A stretch of DNA of 64,000 nt from Demequina lutea (GCF_013409005.1 NZ_JACBZO010000001.1:310001-374000); one strand, 5' to 3'. Positions 1 through 8,770 are shown, counted from the stretch's first letter. Notes: a model not told the origin generated them from the sequence alone. Numbers and translations are program-made.

Positions 1-391
1 TCTCGCGCACGGCGGACTCCATGAGTCCGGCCGACGGCGCGACCGCGCCACGCATCCCCAGCATGCCCGGTCGGTTGTTCTCGGGCTTGAGCCACGGCGA
101 GTGGAGCTTGTGGTGGCGCACCGCAGAGCCGAAGTCCCACAACATGGGATCGCCGTCGCGCGTGAGCAACGCGTAACGCGTCATCTTGTCGCCGAGCGCG
201 CCGCCGATCCACGTCTGCGTCGTGTAGCGGATGTTGTAGAAGTCAAAGAGCAGAAAGGCGCCGCACTCGCTCGAGTTGAGGGACTGCTTGGCGCGCGTGA
301 TGCGGTAGTCGCGAAGGCGATCGAAGTCGACTCTCGACTCGTAGTCGACGCCCATGTGGCCGGGGGCGGAGAGTGGAATGAGTTCAGACAT
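1..391 (-). CDS. M24-family (creatinase/aminopeptidase P-fold) enzyme, N-terminal part, runs off window
   Basis: The gene enters from the left edge; the first 130 residues are present. They resemble the N-terminal half of the complete M24 protein at 47371-48762: both carry a D(F/Y)xNIRY stretch, then a threonine-rich segment, LLTR, WDFGSA and HH. The catalytic M24 domain lies outside the window, so activity cannot be judged. Its ATG (389-391) overlaps the TGA of the upstream dehydrogenase by 8 bp, indicating translational coupling in one minus-strand operon. M24 relatives include Xaa-Pro peptidases, creatinase, ectoine hydrolase and the DMSP lyase DddP, so a peptidase role should not be assumed. 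Confidence 0.8.
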   Translation of the reverse strand, partial: MSELIPLSAPGHMGVDYESRVDFDRLRDYRITRAKQSLNSSECGAFLLFDFYNIRYTTQTWIGGALGDKMTRYALLTRDGDPMLWDFGSAVRHHKLHSPWLKPENNRPGMLGMRGAVAPSAGLMESAVRE

Positions 392-1331
392 TGGGCGACA
401 CCTCGAGTCCGCTGAGGACGTGCTTGTCTTCGGAGACGAGGGTGATGCCTGCCCGCCTCGCCTCGTCCAGCAGGAGCACGGCGAAGTCCTCCAGGAGATG
501 ACCGGAGTCAACGGCCGCGGAGACGAGTTCGGCGGTGGCCTCCGAGATCGGCATCGGGACGCCGAGTTCGCGAGCCGCGTCGAGCCCGAGGTCGAAGTCC
601 TTCTTGAGCAGCGGCATCGTGAAGGTTGGCGTGAAGTCGAGGTTGACGAAGGCGGGTGTTTTGTACCGCGTGAAGGTCGATCCCATCACGGAATCGTTGA
701 GAAACGCGAGGAAGGCTTCGCGACTCACGCCGCCCTTCTCGACGAGGACGGTGATCTCGGCCATCGCTTGAGTGACGATGCCAAGGAAGACGTTGTGCGC
801 GATCTTGACGAGCCGCGCGGCCTCACCGTCGCCGACCCACGTCACGCCCTGGCCGAGCGTGTTGAGCAGGGCCTCCACCGATTCGAAGGTTTCGCGCGGG
901 CCGGACACGGCAAGGGTGAGCTTGCCAGCCGCGATCACTCCGGGGTTGCCGCTCACGGGGGAGGCGAGGAAGTGGCTGCCGTGCGCGGTCGCGAGTGCGC
1001 GGATCTTCGCGGAGGCCTCGGTCGACACGGTCGAGGAGTCGATGATGACGCCCGGCGAGACGTTCTCGACGGTGAGCAGGCCGCCGTCGCCCTCGACGAC
1101 CTGTTGGAGGTCCTTCGGCGCGGACACCATGATGAAGACCACGTCGCGGTCCGCGAGATCCGCAGGCCGATCGACGACGGTGGCACCGAGTGCCGCGAGC
1201 GGCTCGGCCTTGGACCTGGTGCGGTTGTACACCGCGACGTCGTAGCCGGCCTCAAGGAGGCGAACCGACAGGGCAAAGCCCATGCGGCCGGTGCCAATCC
1301 AGCCGATCTTTGCGAGCCCAGTATTCGTCAT
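384..1331 (-). CDS. NAD(P)-dependent beta-hydroxyacid dehydrogenase (3-hydroxyisobutyrate dehydrogenase family)
   Basis: 315 aa, the usual length for this family. A Rossmann motif GTGRMG lies at about residues 13-18. The substrate-binding segment SPVSG and the catalytic KxxxN lysine motif (KIAHN) follow in order, then the all-alpha C-terminal domain. Members oxidise or reduce 3-hydroxy acids such as 3-hydroxyisobutyrate, tartronate semialdehyde or threonate; which one is not readable here. It is first in a minus-strand operon with an M24 enzyme, divergent from a LacI regulator and near a liv-type importer. This makes it a likely step in degrading the imported substrate. A second, diverged family member at 48778-49653 also neighbours an M24 gene. 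Confidence 0.85.
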   Translation of the reverse strand: MTNTGLAKIGWIGTGRMGFALSVRLLEAGYDVAVYNRTRSKAEPLAALGATVVDRPADLADRDVVFIMVSAPKDLQQVVEGDGGLLTVENVSPGVIIDSSTVSTEASAKIRALATAHGSHFLASPVSGNPGVIAAGKLTLAVSGPRETFESVEALLNTLGQGVTWVGDGEAARLVKIAHNVFLGIVTQAMAEITVLVEKGGVSREAFLAFLNDSVMGSTFTRYKTPAFVNLDFTPTFTMPLLKKDFDLGLDAARELGVPMPISEATAELVSAAVDSGHLLEDFAVLLLDEARRAGITLVSEDKHVLSGLEVSPNV

Positions 1332-1358
1332 TGGTCTGCCTCCTCACGGCAAGATTGC

Positions 1359-1411
1359 CGCAATCGATTGCGATCGAAGTTGATTATTCATTGCTTGGCG
1401 ATCCGCGTCAA
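1359..1411 (-). promoter_or_regulatory. Promoter and LacI-type operator of the dehydrogenase-M24 operon
   Basis: On the minus strand a -35 TTGACG (1406-1411) and a -10 AATAAT (1383-1388) are 17 bp apart. The palindrome CGCAATCGATTGCG (1359-1372) sits just past the expected transcription start, a classical repressor position. The same 12-bp core recurs upstream of the importer operon, so the LacI protein encoded at 1462 is the obvious candidate ligand. This is inferred from motif sharing and gene order. Confidence 0.65.
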
Positions 1412-1461
1412 GCCCGGGGCTCATCCCTGGCCCAGGAACGCTGGCTGATATCGTCGCAGTC

Positions 1462-2490
1462 ATGAGCAATCGCATCACGCTCGCCGATGTCGCGAAACTG
1501 GCGGGGGTTCATCCCGGAACGGTGTCACGCGCGCTGAGCGGCAAGACCGAGAATCAGGTCAACGCCGCGACCGTCCGGCGCGTGCGCCGCGCCGCGAAGC
1601 AGCTCGGCTACATGCCAAACGCCATGGCGCGTGGTTTGCGGACGCGCTCGTCGATGACGATCGGCGTGATTGTGCCCGATCTCATGAACCCGATCTTTCC
1701 GCCCATGGTGCGCGGCATCGACAGCTATCTCGCCCCACGCGGATTCTCGGCGTTTGTCGTCAACACGGATGGCAAGGACGCCGCCGAGCGGACGCTGTTC
1801 GAGTCGCTCATGGAGCGTCAGGTCGACGGCTTCATCGTCGCGACCGGCCACACCGATCACGTGCTCATGGCCGACGCGCTCGCGCGCGGCGTGCTCGCCG
1901 TCATGGTCAATCGCGAGGCGCACGGGGTGTCTTTCCCGTCTGTAACCGGAGATGATGCGCGTGGAATCCACGAGGTAGTCGCGCATTTGAGTGAACTCGG
2001 ACATCGGCGCATCCTCCATTTGGCGGGGCCGCGCGGATTCTCGACGAGCGAGATCCGCGAGAGCGCGTTCCAGGCGGCGTGCTCCCAAACCGGCGCGGCT
2101 GGCCGCGTCGTTCCGACCTCGTCCTACAGCATCGATGCGGGACAATCCGCGCTCGATGTGGTGCTTGACCAGGGGGTCGACGGCTTCACCGCCGTCGTGG
2201 CGGCCAACGATTTGCTCGCCCTCGGCGCCTACCACTCGCTGCGCATGCATGGGCTCGATTGCCCGGGTGACATCTCGGTGGTCGGGTTCAATGACATGCC
2301 CTTTGCGGGGGACTTTCTGCCCCCGATGACGACCGTGCGCTCGCCCCACTTCGAGATGGGAGTCGAGGCCGCACGCCTCTTGCTCGAACAGATCGCCTCG
2401 GGTCAATCAAGCGCGGTCTCGGTCAAGCTCCCGGTCGCGCTCGTCGTGCGTGGATCATCGGGGCCGGCACGGCGTCGCGCGATTTCCTGA
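1462..2490 (+). CDS. LacI-family transcriptional regulator
   Basis: 342 aa. The N-terminal helix-turn-helix reads ITLADVAKLAGVHPGTVSRA (residues 4-23), followed by the hinge helix region (NAMARGLR) and a periplasmic-binding-protein-like effector domain (from TIGVIVPD to the end). This is full family length. It lies between the divergent dehydrogenase-M24 operon and the downstream importer operon. A GCAATCGATTGC palindrome occurs in both flanking promoter regions, so it probably represses both until a substrate-derived ligand binds. No clear Shine-Dalgarno is visible before the ATG. Confidence 0.9.
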   Translation: MSNRITLADVAKLAGVHPGTVSRALSGKTENQVNAATVRRVRRAAKQLGYMPNAMARGLRTRSSMTIGVIVPDLMNPIFPPMVRGIDSYLAPRGFSAFVVNTDGKDAAERTLFESLMERQVDGFIVATGHTDHVLMADALARGVLAVMVNREAHGVSFPSVTGDDARGIHEVVAHLSELGHRRILHLAGPRGFSTSEIRESAFQAACSQTGAAGRVVPTSSYSIDAGQSALDVVLDQGVDGFTAVVAANDLLALGAYHSLRMHGLDCPGDISVVGFNDMPFAGDFLPPMTTVRSPHFEMGVEAARLLLEQIASGQSSAVSVKLPVALVVRGSSGPARRRAIS

Positions 2491-2499
2491 ACACGTCTC

Positions 2500-2587
2500 T
2501 TGACACGGGAGGCGCACGTGGTGCACAGTGGGCGCAATCGATTGCAACCTCAAAGGGTGTATCCACGAAGCGGTAGCGATCGATTGC
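2500..2587 (+). promoter_or_regulatory. Importer operon promoter with paired LacI-type operators
   Basis: TTGACA (2500-2505) is a good -35; the -10 is weak (CACAGT, 2524-2529). A perfect GCAATCGATTGC lies at 2534-2545 and a one-mismatch copy, GCGATCGATTGC, at 2576-2587. Their starts are 42 bp apart, about four helical turns, so two dimers could sit on the same DNA face. The first site overlaps the expected transcription start. Confidence 0.6.
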
Positions 2588-2666
2588 AGCCTCACAAGGG
2601 CGACAGTCACGAAGAGGTGGCACTCCGTTGCGACCTTCGGTGGATTTCTCGACCAATACAGGAGCA

Positions 2667-3980
2667 ATGATGCAACTACCAACTCGGAAATCTCTGTCCG
2701 GCAAGCGACGCTGGTTAAGGGCCTTCGGACTCACGACCGCAATGGTCATGGTCTTGGCGGCCTGCTCGACCTCGACCAGCACACCCACCAGCAGCGCACC
2801 GACCGGTGGAGCCTCGACATCCGGCACACCGACCGCTGGGCCCCCGGCGGACACCTCGCCGCTGACCATCGGAATCTCGCTGTCACTCACGGGCGACTTC
2901 GCCGACCCGGGCAAGGCCGCACAGCGGGGCTACGAACTCTGGGCCTCCGACGTCAACAAGAAGGGTGGCATCCTCGGGCGCCAGGTCACGCTCAAGATCG
3001 TCAATGACGCATCGAGCCCCGACCAGGTCGTCACCAACTACACGAACCTGATCACGCAAGACAAGGTTGACATCGTCCTCGGCCCGTTCTCGAGCCTCCT
3101 GACGATCCCGGCCTCACGCGTGGCCAAGCGCTACGGCTACTCGTTCATCGAGCCCGCGGGTGGTGGACCCAGCGTCTTCGCGCAGAAGCTCGACAATCTG
3201 TTCTTCGTGCAGCCGGCCCAAACAACGAACGGTGGTGACGTCTTCGCGGACTACATCCTGTCGTTGCCCGCAGACCAGCAGCCCAAGACGGCGGCGTACC
3301 TCAAGCTCGACGACCCGTTTGCCGCTCCTATCGCGGCGAACATCCAGGCACGGTTCGAGGCGGCAGGCATTCAGACCGTCTACGACCAGACCTACCCCTC
3401 GGAGACGGCCGACCTGACTCCCGTGGTTTCGGGCATGGCGGCGACTCACCCGGACGTCGTGATCGGTGGTACGCAATCGCTCGACGCCTTCGGGATCGTC
3501 AAGGCAATGATCCAGTTGAAGTCCAACCCCAAGTGGATGTTCCTGTCCAACGGCGCAAACTCGCCTGTGGAATTCCCCGACAAGGTTGGCGCGGCCAACA
3601 CCGAGGGTGTCTTCTCGAGCGGTGACTGGTACCCGGGATCGACCCAACCGTCGAGCGCGCCATTCATCGCGTCCTACACGGCGATGTACGGCGGAGATGC
3701 CAACAGCATCGACCCGACCTCGGCCGAGGCGTACTCGGCGGGCATGTTGCTCGAGCAGGTCGCAGCCAAGACCGGCAAGATCGACAACGCGACCATCATC
3801 TCGACGCTGCACTCCGGCAAGTGGCCCACGCTCGTCGGGGACCTCAGCTGGGACAAGTACGGCGTCCCACAGGGCGAGTATCTGTTGGAGCAGTGGATCG
3901 GTGGCAAGCTCGTCACCGTCTACCCCGCTGCTTCGGCACAGCACGCTCCCGTCGCACCAAAGCCCCCGTGGGCCGGCTAG
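2667..3980 (+). CDS. ABC transporter substrate-binding lipoprotein, branched-chain amino acid (LivK) type
   Basis: The start is the ATGATG at 2667, because AGGAG at 2660-2664 precedes it; an in-frame upstream start at 2628 lacks a ribosome site. The 437-aa protein has a basic N-terminus, a hydrophobic segment and the lipobox LAAC, then a low-complexity Ser/Thr/Pro linker. The mature part is a type I periplasmic-binding fold (TIGISLSLTGDFADPG onward), as in Leu/Ile/Val-, amide- or urea-binding proteins. Family membership does not settle the ligand. It heads the liv-like operon under LacI-type operators, which is unusual for housekeeping amino acid uptake and favours a specific catabolic substrate. 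Confidence 0.88.
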   Translation: MMQLPTRKSLSGKRRWLRAFGLTTAMVMVLAACSTSTSTPTSSAPTGGASTSGTPTAGPPADTSPLTIGISLSLTGDFADPGKAAQRGYELWASDVNKKGGILGRQVTLKIVNDASSPDQVVTNYTNLITQDKVDIVLGPFSSLLTIPASRVAKRYGYSFIEPAGGGPSVFAQKLDNLFFVQPAQTTNGGDVFADYILSLPADQQPKTAAYLKLDDPFAAPIAANIQARFEAAGIQTVYDQTYPSETADLTPVVSGMAATHPDVVIGGTQSLDAFGIVKAMIQLKSNPKWMFLSNGANSPVEFPDKVGAANTEGVFSSGDWYPGSTQPSSAPFIASYTAMYGGDANSIDPTSAEAYSAGMLLEQVAAKTGKIDNATIISTLHSGKWPTLVGDLSWDKYGVPQGEYLLEQWIGGKLVTVYPAASAQHAPVAPKPPWAG

Positions 3981-3999
3981 GCAAAAGGGAACTATCACC

Positions 4000-4878
4000 G
4001 TGCATTCACTGATCCAGGCACTCATTCTGGGAATTCTGACCAGCGGCGTGTACGCGCTCATGGCCAGCGGACAGACTCTCATCTTCGGAATCATGAAGGT
4101 CATCAACCTTGCCCAGGGCGCGCTCGTCGTGCTCTCCGCGTACCTGAGCTACAGCCTTCTGACCAACTGGGGAATCGATCCGTTCCTATCCATCGTCATC
4201 ACGACTCCCGTGCTCTTCGGGCTCGGAGTCGCGATCCAATGGACGCTCTTGCGTCCACTGCACCGGGATGACGCTGCAGAGCTCTCTCTGCTGGTCACGT
4301 TCGCCGTCGCGCTCGGTCTGGAAGGCTTGCTTTCCGCGACCTACAGCACGACGTACCGATCGATCCAGCCGGGTTATGAGAACTTCAGTTGGACAGTGCT
4401 CGGCTATCAAGTGAACGCGGTACGGCTGTTTGCATTCGTTCTGTCCCTCGTAATGCTTGCGGCCCTGTATTTCTTGCTCCAACGCACCAAGTTCGGACGT
4501 GCAGTCCGCGCAACGGTGCAAAACCCGATGGCAGCGCAGCTGCTCGGGGTCAATTCACGGGTCGTCGCGGCGTTGGGTTTTGGACTCGGCGCCGCGACGG
4601 CGGCCGCGGCGGGCGCCGTGTTCGGGATCATCACGCCATTCAATTCGGGAAGCCACTATGACCTCATCAGCAGATTGCTCACGATCGTCGTCCTTGGCGG
4701 TCTCGGGAGCATCGGCGGCTCGATCATCGCGGCTCTCGTGATGGGTACCGGTACCGCGCTCGTCTCGGCCCTGGCCTCGCCGATCTGGTCGGACTTCACG
4801 TTCTTTGTGGTCCTCCTACTCGTGCTGTTGCTCCGTCCGCGCGGCCTGTTTGGCGCAAAGACTCGGGGCGCACTGTGA
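4000..4878 (+). CDS. ABC transporter permease, LivH type
   Basis: 292 aa from GTG 4000, preceded by AAAGGGA; the reading frame is open further upstream but that part overlaps the binding-protein gene. Multiple hydrophobic helices and the LivH-type opening (GILTSGVYALMASGQTLIFG) identify one of the two membrane subunits of a branched-chain-amino-acid-type importer. The start is 19 bp after the binding-protein stop, and the stop overlaps the GTG of the next permease (GTGA). Substrate is inferred only from the neighbouring genes. Confidence 0.88.
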   Translation: MHSLIQALILGILTSGVYALMASGQTLIFGIMKVINLAQGALVVLSAYLSYSLLTNWGIDPFLSIVITTPVLFGLGVAIQWTLLRPLHRDDAAELSLLVTFAVALGLEGLLSATYSTTYRSIQPGYENFSWTVLGYQVNAVRLFAFVLSLVMLAALYFLLQRTKFGRAVRATVQNPMAAQLLGVNSRVVAALGFGLGAATAAAAGAVFGIITPFNSGSHYDLISRLLTIVVLGGLGSIGGSIIAALVMGTGTALVSALASPIWSDFTFFVVLLLVLLLRPRGLFGAKTRGAL

Positions 4879-5921
4879 CCCGGGCCGGCCTCATCAGGGC
4901 CGTGGTCTTCTTCGGGTTGCTACTCGCCGTTCCCTACGGGATCGGGCCGCAGTGGATCATGAACCTGTTGATCTTCTCGGTCATGTACGCGGGATTGGCG
5001 AGTTCATGGAACCTCGTCGGCGGTTACGCAGGCTATCCATCGCTCGGGCACGCGGCGTTCTTCGGAGTCGGCGCCTACTCGGTCGCCCTGATCTTCCACG
5101 ACAGCGTCGGAAACGGGTACACGCCGTTCTTCGTGCTCCCGCTGATCGGAATCGGCGCGGCACTGCTGAGTGTGCCGGTCGGCTGGATCGCGATGCGCAC
5201 TCGAGCCGACGTCTTCGCGATCGTCACGATCACGCTCCTGTTTGTCGCGCAGGCCCTCGCCTACAACTTGCGGACGCTCACCGGCGGCGCGCAGGGCATC
5301 GGAGTGGCCGTTCCTCCGTTCCCAATCGAGACCTACACATGGCCGTTCTACTACGCGATGCTGGCGTTGCTCGCGGTCGCCATGGGGATCTCCTTCTACT
5401 TCCGGCGCTCCAAGATCGGACTCTCGCTTTCCGCGGTGCGCGCCGACGAGGACAAGGCGCACGGTGTCGGCGTGCAGGTGGTGCCGGTGAAGGTGCTCGC
5501 GTTTGCGGTCAGCGTCGGCATCACGGCGATGATTGGTGGAGTGTGGGCCTTCTACATCGGGTTCATCTACCCGGGCTTCGCCGTGGACCCGCTGATCACG
5601 ATCGGAATGGTCCTGATGACCTTCCTCGGTGGCCGCGCCACCCTGTGGGGCCCCGTCATCGGTGCCTTTATCCTCGTGCCGGCGCAACAGATCTTCGCCT
5701 ATAAGTTGGGGGCGAGCCAGTTCTACCTGCTCGCGTATGCCGCAATCTTCCTGACGATCATGCTCCTGCTGCCGCGCGGCATCCTGCCGACGATCAGCGA
5801 GAGGCTAAGACTCTGGCGCTTGCGAAAACTTGGGGATCAGTTAGCACCCGGGGTTGCTCAGGCGAAGGACGAGCCCGCCGATACAGAATCGAGAACGGCG
5901 AAAGTGGGGGAGGCCCGATGA
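4875..5921 (+). CDS. ABC transporter permease, LivM type
   Basis: 348 aa, GTG start overlapping the previous stop by 4 bp. About nine hydrophobic segments and the LivM hallmark SSWNLVGGYAGYPSLGHAAFFG (split as SSWNLVGG and YPSLGHAAF) near residue 45 identify the second membrane subunit. A hydrophilic C-terminal tail of about 45 residues follows the last helix. The 3' end overlaps the next gene by ATGA, so the two permeases and first ATPase are translationally coupled. Confidence 0.88.
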   Translation: MTRAGLIRAVVFFGLLLAVPYGIGPQWIMNLLIFSVMYAGLASSWNLVGGYAGYPSLGHAAFFGVGAYSVALIFHDSVGNGYTPFFVLPLIGIGAALLSVPVGWIAMRTRADVFAIVTITLLFVAQALAYNLRTLTGGAQGIGVAVPPFPIETYTWPFYYAMLALLAVAMGISFYFRRSKIGLSLSAVRADEDKAHGVGVQVVPVKVLAFAVSVGITAMIGGVWAFYIGFIYPGFAVDPLITIGMVLMTFLGGRATLWGPVIGAFILVPAQQIFAYKLGASQFYLLAYAAIFLTIMLLLPRGILPTISERLRLWRLRKLGDQLAPGVAQAKDEPADTESRTAKVGEAR

Positions 5922-6649
5922 GCGCGTTGCTTGAGGTTGCCGGATTGACCAAGCGATTCGGCGGAGTCACCGCGGTCGACAACTGCTCCTTCTCGGTCGA
6001 GAAGGGCACCATCACCGCACTGATCGGTCCGAACGGATCGGGCAAGACAACCGCCTTCAACATGATTACGGGATATCTCAAGGCGGACGCAGGCACGATG
6101 CGGTTCAACGGCCACGACGTGGCGAAGCCGAACCCTGCCAAGCTGTACCGCTCGGGACTCTCCCGCACCTTCCAGCAGGCCAGGATCTTCCCTGAGCTGT
6201 CGGTGCGCGAGAACCTCGTGGTGGCCTCCGGCTTCAGTTGGGGCGACCTATTCGGAATGCGGGTGTCGAAGAGCGATCGGGCGGCGGCGAACGAGATGCT
6301 CGAGGAGTTTCGGCTCGATGCGCTCGCCGACCTGCGGGCCGCCGACCTCTCCTACGGTCAGCGCAAGCTGCTTGAGTTCGCGGCCGTGCTCATGAGCAGT
6401 CCGAAGTTGGTCCTGCTTGACGAGCCCACTGCCGGCGTGAACCCCGTCATGATCGACACGATGGAGCGACATGTTCGGGCGCGCCATGCGGAGGGTGTCA
6501 CCTTCCTCATCGTCGAGCACGACATGCAACTCGTGATGCGGCTGTGCGACCCGGTGATCGTGCTCGACAACGGAGCACCGATCGCGACAGGGAAGCCCGC
6601 GGACGTTCAGTCCAATCCCCTAGTTCTCGACGCGTACCTCGGTGCCTGA
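5918..6649 (+). CDS. ABC transporter ATP-binding protein, LivG type
   Basis: 243 aa. Walker A GPNGSGKTT, the short signature LSYGQRK and Walker B LVLLDEPTAGVN followed by the H-loop (IVEHDM) are all present. LSYGQ instead of LSGGQ is typical of LivG proteins. It powers the importer with the LivF-type ATPase encoded next. The ATG overlaps the stop of the LivM-type gene. Confidence 0.9.
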   Translation: MSALLEVAGLTKRFGGVTAVDNCSFSVEKGTITALIGPNGSGKTTAFNMITGYLKADAGTMRFNGHDVAKPNPAKLYRSGLSRTFQQARIFPELSVRENLVVASGFSWGDLFGMRVSKSDRAAANEMLEEFRLDALADLRAADLSYGQRKLLEFAAVLMSSPKLVLLDEPTAGVNPVMIDTMERHVRARHAEGVTFLIVEHDMQLVMRLCDPVIVLDNGAPIATGKPADVQSNPLVLDAYLGA

Positions 6650-6668
6650 GATGGATGGAGCAATCACC

Positions 6669-7481
6669 ATGGCAGAGATCGTTGCGGACTCCGCCGCGGC
6701 TTCAGGGGGCGATGAGTCGACGATTCTCCGACTCAAGGGCGTCACGGCTGGCTATGGCGCCGGTCTGATCCTCAAGGGCGTCGACCTCACCGTGCCGACC
6801 GGCACGATCGTGTGCCTCATCGGCCCAAACGGCGCGGGGAAGTCCACGGTGCTCAAGACCATCAGCGGTTTGCTCCGTCCCGAGGATGGTCAAGTGCTGT
6901 TTCGCGGCGAAGACATCAGTCGGCTCTCCTCGCGGGAGCGGCTTGATCGTGGCGTCGTCCATGTGCCGCAAGACCGCAGCCTGTTTCCAGGGATGTCCGT
7001 GTGGGAGAACGTGGTGATGGGTGCCTTCATCCTCAAGGACCAGGCGCTCATTCGCAGCCGAATGGAGCAGGTCTCGACGCTGTTCCCGATCGTTGCGGAG
7101 CGGAAGAATGCGGCTGCGGGATCGCTCTCTGGCGGCGAGCAGAAGCAGGTCGAGCTTGCTCGCTCGCTCATGCTTGACCCCGCCTTGATCCTGCTGGATG
7201 AGCCGTCGATCGGCCTCGACCCGAAGGCACGCAAGTCGGTCTTCGAGAGCATCACGCAACTCGCGGCCGACGGCAGGAGCGTGCTGCTCGTCGAGCAGAA
7301 TGCGCGCTCGGGGCTCGCGGTCGCGCATCATGCGGCTGTGCTCGAAGCGGGCAGGGTCGCCCTCACGGGAACGGGAGAGCAGTTGCTCACCGACCCAGAG
7401 GTCGCTCGCCTGTATCTCGGTGCCAATGCCGTAGCGGCTGTCTCCACGGACTCCCCGTCCGAGAGTGCGCCCCAGGGTTAG
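6669..7481 (+). CDS. ABC transporter ATP-binding protein, LivF type
   Basis: 270 aa from ATG 6669, chosen because GGAG (6657-6660) is 8 nt upstream; in-frame starts at 6642 and 6651 are poorer. Walker A GPNGAGKST, signature LSGGEQKQ and Walker B LILLDEPSIGL are intact. The N-terminal 20 residues are an extension beyond the usual LivF start, and the C-terminus carries a short polar tail. This is the last gene of the liv-type operon. Confidence 0.88.
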   Translation: MAEIVADSAAASGGDESTILRLKGVTAGYGAGLILKGVDLTVPTGTIVCLIGPNGAGKSTVLKTISGLLRPEDGQVLFRGEDISRLSSRERLDRGVVHVPQDRSLFPGMSVWENVVMGAFILKDQALIRSRMEQVSTLFPIVAERKNAAAGSLSGGEQKQVELARSLMLDPALILLDEPSIGLDPKARKSVFESITQLAADGRSVLLVEQNARSGLAVAHHAAVLEAGRVALTGTGEQLLTDPEVARLYLGANAVAAVSTDSPSESAPQG

Positions 7482-7917
7482 CCCCTCCGTCGAGGATCGG
7501 TGGCGGGCCGGCCCTGGCCGGGTTCGATGAGCGCGCCCATGGCGCGCGGAGTGGTCGCGCCCGCGGACCGGAGTCACCGTGTGGCACAACCAGGGACGGA
7601 ATCCGGTGCCGACGAGTCGGGGTGGCTCGAGAGTCGAGATCGCGTCTTTCGCCGATGAACTCCGTCGGACCTCCCGCGGGCTCGGTCCCTCACGAACCGG
7701 GCCCAGATACTTGCTGCCGCATCACGGCTCGACGCCGCCGCCGTCGTGACGCGCGCCCCCTATTCGTCGGTATTGCCGCACGCGGCGGCGCCGACCGTCG
7801 TGGGGCAGTCCGACGTTGTCTGGGCGAAGCCATCCCCGCCGCGCACGAAGGCACTCTCCAAAGTCGTTGGAGGCCACGCGGAAATGGCAAATGACGGGAC
7901 TTTGCACCGGGGTAGAA
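7482..7917. other. Intergenic stretch without a recognisable gene
   Basis: About 430 bp of GC-rich sequence between the importer operon and the tRNA cluster. Short open frames occur on both strands but none has a convincing ribosome site or recognisable product, and those reaching the tRNA genes overlap them. A GC-rich inverted repeat (GCGCGCCCATGGCGCGC, near 7531) may end the importer transcript. Confidence 0.5.
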
Positions 7918-7932
7918 CGGATCTTCGATCCG
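7918..7932 (-). terminator. Possible terminator hairpin after tRNA-Phe
   Basis: CGGATC-TTC-GATCCG forms a perfect 6-bp stem starting 12 nt beyond the 3' end of tRNA-Phe. There is only a weak T-rich tail on the minus strand. Confidence 0.4.
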
Positions 7933-7943
7933 CGTAGACGAGG

Positions 7944-8016
7944 TGGCTCCGACGGGCGTCGATCCCGTGACCTCACGAGTTTCAGTCGTGCGCTCTACCA
8001 ACTGAGCTACAGAGCC
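7944..8016 (-). tRNA. tRNA-Phe (GAA)
   Basis: 73 nt. The acceptor stem GGCTCTG pairs with CGGAGCC, with A as discriminator. D-loop AGCTCAGTTGGTAGAGC and T-loop GGATCGACGCC are present. The anticodon stem CACGA/TCGTG encloses CTGAAAC, giving anticodon GAA. CCA is not fully encoded. Confidence 0.95.
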
Positions 8017-8060
8017 GTGCGAGGAACGGCATCGGCGAGAGACCGAACCTCACTGAGACG

Positions 8061-8086
8061 AATGCCCCTCTCGAAAGAGGGGCATT
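8061..8086 (-). terminator. Hairpin between tRNA-Asp and tRNA-Phe
   Basis: AATGCCCCTCT-CGAA-AGAGGGGCATT is a perfect 11-bp stem with a 4-nt loop, placed just 3' of tRNA-Asp in the minus direction. No T-run follows, so it is either a U-tract-free actinobacterial terminator or a processing signal between the two tRNAs. Confidence 0.6.
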
Positions 8087-8094
8087 CATACCCG

Positions 8095-8168
8095 CGACCC
8101 TGACGGGACTTGAACCCGCGACCTCCGCCGTGACAGGGCGGCGCGCTAACCAACTGCGCTACAGGGCC
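8095..8168 (-). tRNA. tRNA-Asp (GTC)
   Basis: 74 nt. Acceptor GGCCCTG/CAGGGTC has discriminator G. The anticodon stem CCGCC/GGCGG holds CTGTCAC, giving anticodon GTC. The T-arm GGGTTCAAGTCCC is canonical. Confidence 0.95.
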
Positions 8169-8223
8169 TTATGGTCTCCGGGGAGACCAGGAAAAAGTGT
8201 AAACCATGTCCGGTGAACCGGAG

Positions 8224-8296
8224 TACCCCCAACGGGATTCGAACCCGTGCTACCGCCGTGAAAGGGCGGCGTCCTAGGCCGCTAGACGATGGGGGC
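8224..8296 (-). tRNA. tRNA-Glu (TTC)
   Basis: 73 nt. Acceptor GCCCCCA/TGGGGGT has discriminator A. The anticodon stem CCGCC/GGCGG holds CTTTCAC, giving anticodon TTC. The T-arm GGGTTCGAATCCC is canonical. It is the first of three tRNA genes in tandem on the minus strand. Confidence 0.95.
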
Positions 8297-8395
8297 GTGG
8301 CCAATGAAAATTGCCTGGGTGACCATGATAGGGGCCCGCGGCGGTGCCGGTCCACTTGCGTCGCCGCGACCGCGACGGACCGCCACAATGGACTC

Positions 8396-8749
8396 ATGGT
8401 GCAGATGTCGCGCGAGGACTTCGAGCAAGCCGTAGACGACGCCATCGATCGCGTGCCAGCGGAGCTGCTCGACCTGGTCGACAACGTGGTGATACTCATC
8501 GAGGACGACTCTCCCGGCGGTGATCCGGAGCTTCTTGGCCTGTATGACGGGGTCTCGCTCACGGACAGGGGGAGCGACTGGGGGTTCGGTGAACTTCCCG
8601 ACCGCATCTTCATCTATCGCAACCCCACGCTCGCGATATGCGACACGGTCGACGAGGTGAGGGACGAGGTCGCGGTCACGGTGGTGCATGAGATCGCGCA
8701 CCACTTTGGAATCGACGACGAACGGCTCCACGCGCTCGGCTGGGACTGA
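8396..8749 (+). CDS. Small zincin-like metallopeptidase domain protein
   Basis: 117 aa. Near the C-terminus is the zinc motif HEIAHHFGIDDERL, that is HExxH with a downstream acidic/His segment, as in the compact actinobacterial zincin-like family. No signal peptide is present, so it is cytosolic. The start at 8396 follows a -10-like CACAAT (8384-8389) by 6 nt, consistent with a leaderless mRNA; ATG 8405 is an alternative. An upstream extension of the frame runs into tRNA-Glu and is not coding. Physiological substrate unknown. Confidence 0.8.
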   Translation: MVQMSREDFEQAVDDAIDRVPAELLDLVDNVVILIEDDSPGGDPELLGLYDGVSLTDRGSDWGFGELPDRIFIYRNPTLAICDTVDEVRDEVAVTVVHEIAHHFGIDDERLHALGWD

Positions 8750-8770
8750 CGAACGCCCCATCCCGCTCGT

